Positions 22,571 through 34,341 of a DNA stretch of 64,000 nt are shown here, piece by piece. Numbering within the stretch: the first letter of the stretch is position 1; every line of letters starts with the position of its first letter. The notes beneath the pieces are model-generated. The model was not told the DNA's origin, searched no databases, and saw only the letters and a list, made by a program, of their open reading frames with translations. This DNA is from Synaphobranchus kaupii (Eukaryota > Chordata > Actinopteri > Anguilliformes > Synaphobranchidae): NCBI GenBank assembly GCA_029718625.1, contig CM056389.1, positions 22,043,381 to 22,107,380 of the forward strand. Reading direction: 5' to 3'. The position numbers and the translations under genes are program-made.

Positions 22571-23936
22571 GATGCTTTTAAGGCTGTGAGAGGGTTCAGT
22601 CTGCGTGCAATACAACAGGCTCGTATTTTTATTGAGGATCCGTTCCGTCCTCTTGAGGCTAAACTTTGATCTGCTGTCCCTGTAGGGGGCAGTCTCCGGG
22701 GAGTGAGCTGTCTTTGGAGTCTGTTGTTGAAATGTCATTCAAGTGAAAAATACATTATTTTTTTTATTTTTTTAAACAGACTCAACAGATAATTAGACTT
22801 TGCAATGAGAACTGTGGATTCTTATTAAAAAAATGTTTTGACTCTATTGCACCTTAATTACACAAAGTAAATATTGCAAATGTTACTCTCTTCACATAAG
22901 ATGCCCTATGTGATATTTGCTTCAATATTTTAATTTCGATTTAATGAATGCTGACGATGTGCATGTGCAAAAAAAAAAATCCAGTGTTTTATGTGAATAC
23001 ATGTTTCAGAATATACTTTTTCATTTATTTTTAAAAGCAACATACACATTGAGACCATTTGCCACTTTTGAACCCCCATGTTTGTGGTTATTTAAGCTTT
23101 GTACTGGTGGTTCATAGGGTGCTGCTGTTTATTGAATAGTGTGTTGAAACATAAACATAACATAACACAACACCTGTGAGGTGTTAATATTTATGTTGAA
23201 TTTTCCTGGGAAGCATTATGAAAATAATCCTAGAAATATATTCTCTGAACATCGATATTCTTTATTAACTCATCCAGCTTGGTTTCTTGGCCATGAGTTG
23301 GTGGTTTATGTTGCGCAAAATCAAAACCAAACAGAATTCAGATTTCGGTATAATCTGAGCACTTTACTGCCACATAATTTCTCTGGTGTGAATCCACATA
23401 GCGCAAAACAATTATAGTCTTCGGAGGCAGGCACTGAGAACAGTGTGCATTGTGTGAAAATGTATCAAGAGATAAACTTAAACTATAGTATTTGCATCTT
23501 TATCCAATCGCACATGCTGCAAATTAGTGCAAAATCCAAACTGTGTGAGATATGGGGACGATGTTGAATTACCTAAAACATATCTACTATTTTGAAGTTA
23601 CACTTATTAATTTAGCAATTGATTTTTTTCTGTTTGTGCGTCACGTATGTGCAGAGATTAATTTCGATTAATTTAAGATTCGTACATTAACGTGAGTATT
23701 GCACACAAAAAAGTGCCGATTGATTTGGCACACAAGGTGTTCAGGACAATGGACAGCGCACCGCCAATGAGCTCAATTGTAACCCTGAATGGTCGTAAAG
23801 GTATACTGTGTAGTTTCAGAACACTAGATGGCAATATTGAGCACGTAGGAGAAAAGGGCTCCCCGAAAATTGCTTATCACGTGTTCTTCTTAGACGCGCA
23901 CGACGATGCACGAGCATTGTGGTGACGTTTCACACA
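22571..23936. other. non-coding interval, nothing recognised
   Basis: AT-rich; short frames at 22917-23925 show no domain. Nothing supported. Confidence 0.4.
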
Positions 23937-24813
23937 TATGTGATGCGGTATGTCAAAACCAGGCGGAATTGGGCAAGAGGTCAATTTTGAGTTATTGGTA
24001 TATTAGTAAAACATAGACCTTGCACTTTACAACTCCGCTTTCTTTTTTCAAATCGGATATTCCAAAGCGAAGTTATTAAGATTTTAAATTGGACCGTCTG
24101 AAACATCGAAACTGAGAAATAGCCCTTTAAAGTTTGAGTTTAAACAAAACAAGTTGGTTAACAATGTTAGCGTACCGAACCCTGTTATCGGGCGGAAACC
24201 AGACATTTTTGTGATCAACATACGATACTGATATTATTCTGGCACATACCATTGAACATATTATATTTATTAGGTTCACAAAACGATAAGCTACCTTTTA
24301 AGCCAATAACCATGTAGATGTGACCGGTAGTTTTTTTGTTTTAACGTCTTTTAGATTAGAAAGTACTGTCAAAAAAGGGGCGCCCTTTATCGGGCGGCTC
24401 TTGTAGTGCATAAACAAGCTCACGATTATTGTTGTTTTAATAATCAATTAATAGTTTATTTCATCAAGAAAGATACCGTTTGAATAACCAATATGTTGGC
24501 AAAATATCATCATGCGATTTTACGTTAGCAAGTGAGCTAGAAGTTACGCTAAATTTGGCGTCATTTCCAAGCAAAATCTCGAACAAGGCATCATTTTGTG
24601 AAATGACATGCCTCTCTAAAAGTGCTTAAAAAAATACTTTGTCGATGAAATTTCAGTTTGAAACTTTTACAGAACATTTTTAATATTTGTAGCATCATAA
24701 ATGTTCAAAAATCTCAAAAACGCTAAAATTCACCCCCAAGGCATTTCGCAGCTTTTCCTCCGTTCGTAGCTCTGCCCAATTCCGCCTGCTTTTGACATAC
24801 CGCGTCACATATT
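23937..24813. mobile_element. candidate DNA element bounded by 43-bp inverted repeats
   Basis: The left arm (about 23937-23980, TATGTGATGCGGTATGTCAA...) is the near-perfect inverse of the right arm (about 24771-24813, ...TTGACATACCGCGTCACATA). The interior has no coding potential. A target duplication was not resolved, so it may be a MITE or an inverted repeat of another origin. Confidence 0.55.
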
Positions 24814-24829
24814 TTCTCTGACCGTGGAC

Positions 24830-25430
24830 TCAATTCAATTCGCTTTATTGGCATGACAAGACATTGAATCTGTATTGTCAAAGCATACTGCATTAAAACA
24901 GTCGAAGACATAAATCTAACTCTGAACAATACAAAACAGCAAAGACTAGAAACTAATGAACAGTAACCATACATGAAAACAAGAAATTTTTCTTTGATTA
25001 TGGATTTAGAAATAACAATAATGTTAAATAAAAGTACAATTAAAAATTATAATAATTATCAATAGAAATGATAATAATGATGATAAGAACGACACATATG
25101 ATCTTATAAAGTGAATATAATAAATATACAAAATTAAAATTGGTTTATAATGATCTCTGTCACTCACTGTCCCTAAGACGATGGCAGGCAGCTATATATT
25201 GTGCTGCCAGGTCACAGCACGTCCTCTCCTCTCCTAAGAGGATGGGGAGTTCTTGGATGTCTGTTTAATTTTTTTATTGAGGGTATCTCTGATAATATTT
25301 ATTTCTGATTTGATTGTATTTTTCGCATTTTGTGATAAAGTGCCGCTCCATCTCAACTTTGTTCAGATGGCAATGTTTCTCCTCCCAGAGTCTGTTGACT
25401 CTATCACGGTCACTCTGATCAAGCTGTCCT
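24830..25430 (-). mobile_element. LINE 3' end fragment
   Basis: The minus strand carries the C-terminal coding end of a LINE (to 25160) and its 3' tail down to about 24830, which ends CCAATAAAGCGAATTGAATTG, giving a polyadenylation signal. This tail is a very common dispersed sequence in fish genomes. It is strongly 5' truncated. Confidence 0.7.
25160..25420 (-). pseudogene. LINE ORF C-terminus
   Basis: Minus-strand translation shows VEMERHFITKCEKYNQIR and, after two in-frame stops, DIQELPILLGEE and LAAQYIAACHRLRDSE before the natural stop at 25160. The cysteine/histidine block followed by the LGE...ACHRLRD tail occurs at the C-terminal end of many fish LINE polyproteins. The clade is not determined. 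Confidence 0.65.
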
Positions 25431-25439
25431 CTTTTCCCC

Positions 25440-25520
25440 TGGCCCTGCCTCGCCCACCACAAACACGATTGTTGCTTTGGATAAAAGCGTCTGCTAAATG
25501 ACTGTAATGTAATGTTTATG
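25440..25520 (+). repeat. SINE-type tail
   Basis: Contains TTGCTTTGGATAAAAGCG followed by TCTGCTAAATGACTGTAATG, the tail of a teleost SINE family also seen at 25850 and, inverted, at 47700. Confidence 0.6.
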
Positions 25521-25759
25521 TAATGACTGCCCCTCACCCTTACTCTGGGGCCGCAACCACTGGATGTTGATGGCTACAGAATGAACCGAGTAGAATTACA
25601 AAATTATGATTTAGAATTATTTTATGAAAATGAACAGTGGTCAAATTATGCTTTGAGCATGTAACGTAGTCTCCATTTACATGATCAAGGTTTGGTCAAA
25701 CATGATTGACTATTGTCAACAATAAACAAACTTCACGACAATAGATAGCCTTAGCTATC
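25521..25759. other. non-coding interval
   Basis: No feature supported. It could include more of the SINE body at 25760. Confidence 0.3.
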
Positions 25760-25893
25760 GATAGCTGCTACGTTATGGGAAGGATGTGCTTTGTCTTATC
25801 TGTTCTGTAGTTACTTCGATGACGTTTCTGTATGCACTTATTGTATGTCGCTTTGGATAAAAGCGTCTGCTAAATGACTAATGTAATGTAATG
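25760..25893 (+). repeat. SINE copy
   Basis: Shares ATAGCTGCTACGTTATG, GAAGGATGTGCTTTG, CTGTTCTGTAGT and the tail GCTTTGGATAAAAGCGTCTG with the minus-strand copy at 47674-47913. No clear A and B boxes were located. Confidence 0.7.
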
Positions 25894-25954
25894 GGGGCTA
25901 TTTTTATAATGATATTGTTACCTCCTCGGCTGAAAACATCTTGCTAATGAGTAA

Positions 25955-26224
25955 GGGCAGAAACATACCTCACGCAAATAGCGTAGACGCTTCGAGCTAC
26001 GCGAACAGTTTTTCTTTTGCCATGACATTTGTGAAAGACAAACCAGAGGAAGCCACAGATTGAACAAGAAAGTAGTTTACTATTGTTGCTGCTATAGCGT
26101 CCCTTGCTGCAACGCTCTGGCTTGTCTTTCACAAATGTCATGGCAAAAAAAAAAACTGTTCGCATGACAAGCTCTTAGAACGTTCGCCCACGTTCGCGTA
26201 TTTGCGTGAGGCATGTTTCGGTCC
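25955..26224. mobile_element. PIF/Harbinger-type MITE, 270 bp
   Basis: Ends GGGCAGAAACATACCTC and the inverse of GGACCGAAACATGCCTC, flanked by TAA on both sides (25952-25954, 26225-26227). TAA/TTA targets and GG-type ends are characteristic of PIF/Harbinger. The arms continue inward as CATGACATTTGTGAAAGACA and its inverse, making a long hairpin. Confidence 0.8.
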
Positions 26225-26227
26225 TAA

Positions 26228-27009
26228 GCTAAAATAAGAGTTTACCTGGAAGCCTGCCCACATGGCCTGGCCATGTCAATCAAATGAGCAGGAACCGCCC
26301 ATTCATGACATTTACACCATTTTAGCTGTTTCTGGCTTTAAAAATGGCGGCGGGATGTCAACAGCGTAACATTCAAAACATTAACAAAAAAACACTTTGC
26401 GAACAACTTATGAGGTAGGAAATACATTCAACATGTTTATTACACCACAAGGACATATACAATGTTTGTTGGGGATAAAATTTGAATGTAAACAAAGAAT
26501 GAGTTGTTTACAATTAAACTACATAGTATACCTTCACGAGCAAATGGCAAATCTTTTTTTTGTGGTTCCAGGTAATATTTTATCAGGTCTAATCTAGGCT
26601 GTTGGAGTAGCAACTGCTATCTTCAGTCAAATTTGAAATTTCTGATCCAAATTCTATCCCCTGCCAGCAGCAATAACAGAATCCCCATTGCTGCATGATC
26701 AAAAGTTAAAACATGCTTTTCCCTTGCAGTGCAATCATCTTTCTGCATTTGCGTTCAGCCTTGATAAATCACGAGGTAGTTCATAATGTCTCCAAATGGA
26801 CTTGCCTTTAAATCCTGAATATTAAACACAAAAAAAAAATGATAAGCTCATTTTAGAGACAGAAGGTAAGTGAAGGTTTGAAGCTTAAAACCTGTATGGG
26901 AAAGTACCCAGAATCACCTACAAAAAAAACAGAGATAAAAAATAAAAGAGTTTATAAAAAATAAATAAATAGAAGAATTTTTTAGCCAATTAAACTGGGG
27001 GATGATTAG
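26228..27009. other. non-coding interval, nothing recognised
   Basis: AT-rich; no supported gene or repeat boundary. Confidence 0.4.
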
Positions 27010-27180
27010 GTGGCAGATTGAAAGAGCCTGGGTTGGGAGTTTAGCCAGGACACCAGGGAAACCCCTACTCTTTACAATAAGTGTCATGGGATCTTTAATG
27101 ACCACAGTGAGTCAGGACCTCGGTTTAACATCTCATCCGAAAGACGACATCTCCTACAGCACAGTCTCCCCATGCCCACG
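27010..27180 (+). repeat. dispersed vertebrate/fish repeat fragment
   Basis: Contains GCCAGGACACCAGGGAAAC, GTGTCATGGGATCTTTAATG, AGTCAGGACCTCGGTTTAAC and CATCCGAAAGACG. This is a familiar high-copy sequence in fish DNA. Family name not assigned. Confidence 0.5.
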
Positions 27181-27809
27181 CCATGTAGGCTACTCATTTT
27201 ACAAAGGCTGTAGGCAATCACACTACCTGCAAGATATCAACAATATTGGTTTCCATTTCAACGGATGCACGTCACTGCACTGAACTCTTTCCAAGAGAAA
27301 ATGTCTGTTGTACAGACACGTTACAAAGCTAAACGTGTAGCATGTGTGACAAGTTAAAATAATGCTCTCATATGGATCGGTTGTAAAGAATAAAACTGTT
27401 CTAGGAACATGTAATTTCATAGTGAATGCAAGTTTAAAACCATAATAGGAAACAATTCATAAGATAACTCGCAAGAGAACCTGGTAAAAGTTCACTCGAG
27501 TTCGGTAAAATCGTAAGAATTCATGAGGAAACAACGTAACTTATTGCTGGGTTTAGAAAAGTTAAAATCCCCATTTTATTTTCTTATATCGGTAATCTAG
27601 CAGGAAGCCTTAATTTAATTGGGATCGATTTCTTATGCCTTCGCCCATACACTAGAGGGAGATCGCGGTCTTTTCTCATTCCTGATAAAGATCCTGATGA
27701 GGAAGCATAACCACTACCACGACTGTGAGCTTTCTCCACCTTTTTCAGGTATGACGTCTTTATTTAATTATTACTGGAGTTAAAATATAACCGTGAGAAT
27801 GGCGAAATA
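27181..27809. other. non-coding interval, nothing recognised
   Basis: No gene or bounded repeat supported. Confidence 0.4.
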
Positions 27810-28240
27810 CTAACGAAGTTGGTATGTGATGTTGGTAAAGTTAATTCTAGCTTTTGCCCAGTTTCTACCGAATGGAAAACATGCTAGCTAAATGCTAGCT
27901 TAATGAGCCCCAAATGGCTATATTAAGGTTATGGTAGGCTCAAACGAAATGTGCATTGTGGCTTGTTAGCACAGTTGATACAACGGTATTCATTTCTTTG
28001 TGTTTATATTAATGCTCAATTACTGTAATAACGTGCGGTTTAAATATCGTTATTTGTACTTGTTTTAAAGTTTTCTACCGAGTGTACTGAGAATGCATGC
28101 TAGCTTACTGAGCTAAGACGGCCATTTTGGGATCGCACTAGGTGCACGTGAAATGTGCGTCATGTCTGTTAGCACAGCTCAGAACAGTAGTTTGTGCTCG
28201 TGTGCTCATTTACGGTAATAACTCGCAGTATATATTAGGG
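27810..28240. repeat. two diverged about 200-bp tandem units
   Basis: The first unit (about 27830-28060) and second (about 28066-28240) share, in order, TTTCTACCGA, ATGCTAGCTTA, GAAATGTGC, GTTAGCACAG and TAATAACG. The second unit's end recurs at 29163-29300. Confidence 0.65.
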
Positions 28241-29162
28241 AGGTCGAACGTTCTGCCCGCAATGTAATCACAATGGGCATTCCACACGCGAAACAAAAAA
28301 CAAAATTGACGTCTGGGCTCATTTCAACGTCATTTAACAAGGAAATCTACTAAACGAGAGTAGATGAAGCTATTCATTTGTTTCAGAAGTGTACTTACAC
28401 TTCAACAATGTTATTTTTTAACTTTAGAACCCAGAAATTATTATGCTAATTTGACTCTGTTTACGAGCATTTGTGCCTATACTTAACGCTGTACCTAAAT
28501 CAATGGGGTCATTAAAACATCCAACCACATTGAAGTCGTTAATACACATTTTATTACAAGAAAAACTCACTGAAATGTTTTAGGTGTTAATCGATCGGTA
28601 TGTATCGATACTTTCGTCTATTTAGGTGTCCTGAAAACGTTACATGTTACATGTCCTGCGGGACTTAGAATTCTACAGCCACTTCAGAAGCAAAATGGCA
28701 CCAAAAAAATAAGGCGCTCGCCACCTTAATCGAAATAACCCCAGAAGGGATTTTGTAATAGTGAAATGAAATGTTATTCAAATTGTGGCCAACCCCTGTC
28801 TTGACATCACCCCTGTCTTGATTGTTCAAATCCGATTTGTCCAAGATATGCTGGCAAAGAGGCGCTCTGAAATGTTTTCTGATGTGGCTAGGTCAGTAAA
28901 CTCCAGACATTTTTGCATGTAGATCTTCATCAAAATCTCGTCTACAGTATGCTATAAAGCATTTTAATATTGCGAATGGGTGTTTTTTTAAATTAACATG
29001 AAAAGGGAACATGCACCTTATAGATTCCGAATCCAAAAACTGAGAATTCTGATAACCAGTGCCAGTTAAAGTCGCTAGCTGCTGTTTTTCTCTGGACCAT
29101 TTCGCCGGTAAACTCCAAATGAACAACGACATTTTTACATGTAGATCTTTAGCAAAATCCCT
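28241..29162. other. spacer separating repeat copies
   Basis: About 0.9 kb of sequence between two near-identical copies of the 125-bp repeat. It holds a short direct repeat (CATTTTTGCATGTAGATCTT near 28913 and ACATTTTTACATGTAGATCT near 29128). No gene supported. Confidence 0.4.
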
Positions 29163-29300
29163 ACTAAGACGGCCATTTTGGGATCGCACTAGGTGCACGT
29201 GAAATGTGCGTGATGTCTGTTAGCACAGCTCAGAACAGTAGTTTGTGCTTGTGTGCTAAGCTAATGCTCATTTACGGTAATAACTTGCAGTATATATTCG
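29163..29300. repeat. near-identical copy of 28117-28240
   Basis: Matches 28117-28240 almost base for base (CTAAGACGGCCATTTTGGG, GGTGCACGTGAAATGTGCG, TCTGTTAGCACAGCTCAG), with a 15-bp insertion in one copy. The offset is about 1046 bp. Confidence 0.85.
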
Positions 29301-29760
29301 TTGCTTGCATTTATTTGTAGCTTTGTTACGAAGATATTTGATGCATTTGAGAACGTATTTTGTTTGTCTCTGTAGACGTTATAGTAAGTAAGTAAAGTTT
29401 ATTTATAAAGCACATTTAAACACAGCTTTGAGCTGACCAAAGTGCTGTACAAAAGACCATTAAAATACAAAGTAAAAGTAAAACACAAGGAGAAATATAG
29501 CAATGACAGCAATAGCAACAACTAGGGACAGAGTACAGAGTTATAGACATGACAACAGATTAAAAGACTAGTGGGCTAAAAAGGCCAGAGAATAAAAATG
29601 TGTTTTTAGCCTAGATTTAAAAACAGATGGAGGGAGCACATCTAATGTCTAACGGCAGCTGGTTCCACAATCGTGGAGCAGCAGCTGCAAAGGCTCTGTC
29701 ACCTTTTAAGTTTTAGCCGTGACCGTGGGACATGCAAAAGAAATTTGTAATTGGATCTAA

Positions 29761-30414
29761 GGCCGCATTTACACTGCAGGTCTTGATGCCCAGTTCCGAT
29801 TTTTAACCTATATCCGATTTTTTTGACCGCCTGTTTACATCTACTTTTGAAAGTGACCCATATCCGATACCTGTGTTTACACTTGCTTAACACTTGAAAC
29901 AACCCGCATGCGTACAAGAGGGTTTGGTTACCGAAACGAAAAAACGAAAGTAAACAACCAGCCGGCACTTTCTCGCAATGGACGCAAACGAGACCGAAAT
30001 AATAATTCAAGCAATTGCTTTCCGAAGCATCTTTAGAGGTCCGCAAAATATATATATATATATAATTTCACTTGCGCCGTTTTTTTTTCCACCGGAGAGT
30101 AGTTGTGCACGTGAAAGTAACGTTATACGTCATTAAAATGCAAAAAAGGACAAGATCGTCGCATTTTCAATGACGTGCGAATCACAATGACAGGGAATAT
30201 CCGATCTGTCCGTTTAGATGGCAGTCGCATTGGCAGATATCCGATTCATATCAGATTTATTTCCACATATGATTGAGGCCTGAAACGGATCTGAGAATAT
30301 CCGATTCCATGTGCTTTTTTCCTGTTTACACGTTCATAATACATATCCGATCTGTGCCATATTCCGCAAAAAATCGGAATTGGGTCACTTTTACCAGGTA
30401 GTGTAAAGGCAGCC
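29761..30414. mobile_element. fold-back MITE nested in the L2 LINE
   Basis: The left end GGCCGCATTTACACTGC and the inverse of the right end GGCTGCCTTTACACTACC pair. Inner arms repeat ATATCCGAT motifs in both orientations. An (AT)n run sits at about 30047-30063. It separates L2 sequence on both sides. The target duplication was not resolved. Confidence 0.7.
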
Positions 30415-31101
30415 AAAGTGACCTAGGAGCCGAGTGCCAGTGAATAAGGTCTGTGATATAGGTTGGGGCCTGACCATTAAGAGCTTTGAAAGCAATCAGC
30501 AAGGTCTTGAATTGGATTCTAAGGTGAACAGGGAGCCAATGAAGAGAGGCTAAGACTGGGGTAATGTGCTCGCACTTTTTAGTACCAGTCAACATCCTTG
30601 CAGCTGCATTTTGGACCATCTGCAGGCGAGTTAATGAAGACTGGGGGAGGCCTAAATAAAGGGAATTGTATTTGTCCAGTCGTGATGTAATGAAGGCATT
30701 AATTACTTTTTCCATATCATGGAAAGACAGAATTTGCTTGAGTTTGGAAATGGTTCTTAGTTGATAGTAACTATTTTTTACAACAAAACTGATTTGTTTC
30801 TCGAGAGTCAGAAATAACACCCAGGTTTTTTGCATGTGGCTTCACATATGGGGTGAGGTGGCCTTGCCTACTGGCGAGATGGCTTCTGGACAGAGGGACC
30901 AAAGATGATTACTTCAGTTTTATTACTGTTTAACTGAAGGAAATTATTTGCCATCCATCCTTTAATGTCCTCGAAACAGTCCAGGAGAGGCTGTAGAGAA
31001 TCCCTAGATTTTAGAGGGAGGTACAGCTGTGTATCATCAGCATAGAAGTGACGAGATGTTATACTTCCTAATAATGTTACCAAGAGGGAGCATGTACACA
31101 C
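30415..31101 (-). pseudogene. L2 LINE reverse transcriptase C-terminal half
   Basis: From the right, the minus strand reads FYADDTQLYLPL (RT catalytic box YADD), DIKGWMANNFLQLNSNKTE, then after a frameshift near 30850 LEKQISFVVKNSYYQLRTI, INAFITSRLDKYNSLYLGLP and LHWLPVHLRIQFKTLLI. This order is that of the RT palm C and thumb region of L2 LINEs. The N-terminal endonuclease and most of the palm are missing. Confidence 0.85.
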
Positions 31102-31105
31102 AGTT

Positions 31106-31729
31106 ATAAAGAACTATTTCGTAATTGAGAGGAGATTAAGGAAGAAGAATATATATATAAAGTTAAAGTGTAAATTAGATAATCAATTGAACCAAACTGA
31201 AACAAAATGTAAGGTAGTATGGGTTCTAGTAAATATCTCAGGAATATAAAGGGTGTTATTCAAGTTATAAAGAGTTATTCAAGTTATACTGATTGGGATG
31301 GCAGGTATGCCATCCGCCAAGTTACGGCTTGGCGGGGCATGCCCCATAGCTATACAGCACCGAGAGTTTGGCACTTTTCAGGGTTTCCTACAGAAGTAAC
31401 CACAATGACCATAGACTCTCAGCCCTTAAAAACATTAACTTCTGTATGTTCTGACCTAATGTAACCACACAGCATTCAGATACAACTTCACACAATAAAG
31501 CCTCAAACGTGGGTTATTTTGCCGTTTTTCTCCTTCCTCTTCCGCTTCTTCTTCTTCTTCCCATTTTCCTGCCAAACTGCCCACCTCTGTCACGATGTTA
31601 TCCAATGGGGAGAATTATTCTTTGAGGGTATGGTCCGTATACCTGCTCATCAAACTTATCGCCCAATAAAAACGCTTCATACTAATGTTTTTTAATGTTA
31701 ATACAGCTAATGGCTTCATGTTTTCCACA
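31106..31729. other. non-coding interval, nothing firm
   Basis: No gene supported. A small hairpin CCGCCAAG/CTTGGCGG occurs near 31314-31336, and a CTT-rich run near 31545. Confidence 0.35.
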
Positions 31730-31737
31730 AAGGTACT

Positions 31738-31793
31738 GTGGCTTAATGATTACAGTTGCAGTCTCTCACACAGAAGATTGTCGGTTCGAGCCC
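31738..31793 (+). repeat. tRNA-like SINE head or tRNA pseudogene
   Basis: A B box GGTTCGAGCCC at 31783-31793 lies about 45 bp after an A-box-like TGTGGCTTAATGATTA. The cloverleaf arms do not pair well, so a working tRNA gene is unlikely. A decayed counterpart (GGTTCGTACC at 32511) sits in copy B. Confidence 0.35.
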
Positions 31794-31960
31794 AGCAGGG
31801 CACATGCTTATTTTCCACAAAAACAATGTGCAACTGTTAAGTACTTTTCATTTATTACACTGTTATTATTTTCACATTAACGTATTTTTATTGCAAAGGC
31901 AAAAGAGGTTTCCAATATTAACTGTTCAATGTTTCACTTGTATTTCACTTGTACTATATC

Positions 31961-32010
31961 ACACCCTCCCCAAACCGGACGCTCGCTCTTGTCTGGTTTG
32001 GGGAGGGTGT
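31961..32010. repeat. perfect 16-bp hairpin
   Basis: ACACCCTCCCCAAACC (31961-31976) and its exact inverse GGTTTGGGGAGGGTGT (31995-32010) are separated by 18 bases. It occurs only in copy A of the duplicated segment. Confidence 0.85.
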
Positions 32011-33274
32011 TACGCTCTGCTCTCGCCGTCATGACTGACTGACTGAAACCGAACCTCAGTGTATTGCCTCGGCCAAAATGATGTCTTCATTAATTTCTTC
32101 ACTTCAGCTCTGTTCAGCTTATCCTTTTCACACAACACAATGTCACCATAAAATTCACTACTAAGAAAATTAAGAGTTTACGATAATAGCCTACATTAAG
32201 AATTGATAATAGCCTCCTATAAGCTGCAATCCTTTTAAAGATCGGATTTATAAACGGCCAATTCCCCAAACATATTTCATCCATGGTTAGTCACTTTAAA
32301 AAAAACAAAAACAATAGCCTCCGAATGTGGCTCTAGGCTACGCTACTCTGCAGATAATGTAGCTTACTGCAAACACTTAATTATAATAATAATAATAATA
32401 AGAAGAAGAATAATCTCTGGTATGTACTTTCTTAGTAGTATGTATTCTTTTCTTTCTAGCTAAGATTCCTGGGAAATTGCGTTGTCCAATTAAGTATTGC
32501 GAGAGACGTGGGTTCGTACCTCGCCTGGTTGATATTAGTGTAATTTCATTTTGGACTCAAACAGTGTGCACATGTTCTGGTTTTCTCATGCAAGAATGTT
32601 TTTTTATTGCAAAGGCAAAGACACGTTTACAATATTAATGGTTTACTTGTAGCCTGTTAAACAATTCAGTCACTGGACACCACGATAGTAATGCAATAGG
32701 CTAGCTAACCTTATGGGAACAGGCATTCCATGGCTATTTGTCAAGCAAAGAAAAAAGTTTCAACGCAGAATATCATCTGGTTAACATCGCGTTCAAATGC
32801 CATTGGCTACATGTTTTCATCTCACACAAATGCCGACAAAAATATTTGTCTGTGTGGAGCGTGCTGTCCATTGCGCCGTGGTCATGTCTGACTCACTGTG
32901 AAAACCGAACCTTCAGCGCTCGCCTCGGCCAACATTTCTTTATTATGTCGTCATTCATTTCTTCGCTTCAGCTCTGTTCAGCTTATCCTTTTCACACATA
33001 ACACAATGTCACCATAAAATTCACTACTAGGAAAATTAAGAATTTACGATAACACATTAAGAATTGACGATAACCTACTATAAGCTGCAATGCCTTGAGA
33101 GATCTGGTTTATAAACCACCAATTCCCTAAACATATCTGATTCATGGTTAGTCACTTTAAAAAAATTACTTTAAATTAATTTACATGCTTCTTCATGATC
33201 TATAGTTCAGGTGGTGCTGTTCATTGTATTTCATTAGACATTAAATGCAGCTCATCTACAAACTCTTAATGTAA

Positions 33275-33535
33275 TTGTGCGCTATCGGTAATAGGAGAAA
33301 TGTTATCATTCTCTTCAGTAGAGGGCGTTATGGTTACGCAAATGTCTGCATGCATTTATTTGGAATGCATGTACTATTCTGTATGCATGTCTCTCTCGAT
33401 GTCATTATCTTCATGCATTGTTCATCATTAGTTAGCTACCAAAAATAAGTGATATCTGAACAAAAACGTCTCCGACGTAAAAAAAAGCCAAGTTACTCAC
33501 GCATAGCCTACAGAACGCTGTCTTTAAGTCCTTAA
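33275..33535 (+). repeat. duplicated block, partner at 36275-36510
   Basis: Shares AGAGGGCGTTATGGTTACGC, GGAATGCATGT, ACCAAAAATAAGTG and AAAAAAAGCCAAGTTACTC with 36275-36510. With 32330-32460 matching 35725-35880, it indicates a larger local duplication. Confidence 0.8.
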
Positions 33536-34035
33536 AGGGTAAGTTCGCTATTTTGGACCTTGGACCCTATTTGCGGTCCGTCTTCCATGAACCTGACCCA
33601 TGAAGTCCATTTTTTCGCTGATCGGTCCAGTATTGAGTTCGGTACAGATTTCCTGTAGGCTCTCACTGGGCTACAATGGAAGTGAACGGGGCAATCAGAA
33701 ATGTTATGGAAAAACAACGATAAATGTGCTTTTATAGCTCAGTGTGTATTCTTACGGTCTCAGTATGCTCTCCTGTGAAATGTAGGCTATCGCGAACGCA
33801 AACCGAACGTTGAAACAACAGTTCCATTTGAAACAGAACTATTTCTCCGACCGCACTACCTCGCACTGTAAACTTCCGCAGTCTAGCTACGTTGTAGAGA
33901 GGGGGGGGGGGGCGCTTGAAAAGCAGTTGATCACAAATCCTGACCTCCCGTTGGAGTTTACTAGCTAGTAGCCTACAGCAGAAATATTTGTAACGCAGTT
34001 TTTGTAATCATCATTTGTAATAATTCATCACAGCA

Positions 34036-34341
34036 ATGGTGCGCGAATGTGCAGTCCCCGGTTGTGGGAATAAAATGTCTGGACGCTCAAATACCAGTTT
34101 TCACAGGCTCCCGTTCTCTGACCCAGAAAGATTGAGACTTTGGCTGGTTGTCTTACGGATCGACATAAACACTCCAGTCAATCAACTCCGTTTGGCAGAC
34201 TCGCGAGTTTGTGGAGCGCATTTCGACGCTACTGATTTCTGTAACCGCAAATCAGAAGCAAAACACTGGTTTCTAAAGAACACAGCTGTTCCTCGTGTCG
34301 GACCTGCAGCACTATCAAGCACCGGAGCGGAGGTAAGTTAT
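34036..34341 (+). CDS. THAP-domain protein, first coding exon
   Basis: A THAP zinc finger, a C2CH DNA-binding domain found in host regulators and in P-element and Kolobok proteins. The start MVRECAVPGCGN at 34036 is the canonical THAP start, with the first two zinc ligands in CAVPGC. FHRLPFSDPERLRLW follows, and the last ligands are in VCGAHF. The exon ends at a good splice donor (GGAG/GTAAGT, about 34331-34341); translation past this runs out quickly. No downstream exon was found within the following 3 kb. It may be the 5' exon of a host gene or of a transposon gene. Confidence 0.75.

Larger units (their letters stand above)
29385..31105 (-). mobile_element. L2-type LINE, 5' truncated, minus strand
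   Basis: The 3' end is at about 29385 with a short TTTACTTAC-type tail, and 3' untranslated sequence runs to about 29755. A MITE interrupts 29761-30414, and coding sequence extends to about 31101. Its text is the familiar fish L2 3' region. Confidence 0.8.
31730..33170 (+). repeat. two tandem copies of a roughly 0.8-kb segment
   Basis: Copy A (about 31738-32310) and copy B (about 32470-33170) share a tRNA-like B box, TTTTTATTGCAAAGGCAAA, CTTCAGCTCTGTTCAGCTTA, CACAATGTCACCATAAAATT and CATGGTTAGTCACTTTAAA in the same order. Spacing differs by indels (offset 716 to 863 bp). Confidence 0.75.

Noticed and set aside
31738..31812. Functional tRNA gene
   Set aside because: The B box is good but stems do not pair and the A box is poor; more likely a SINE head or tRNA relic.
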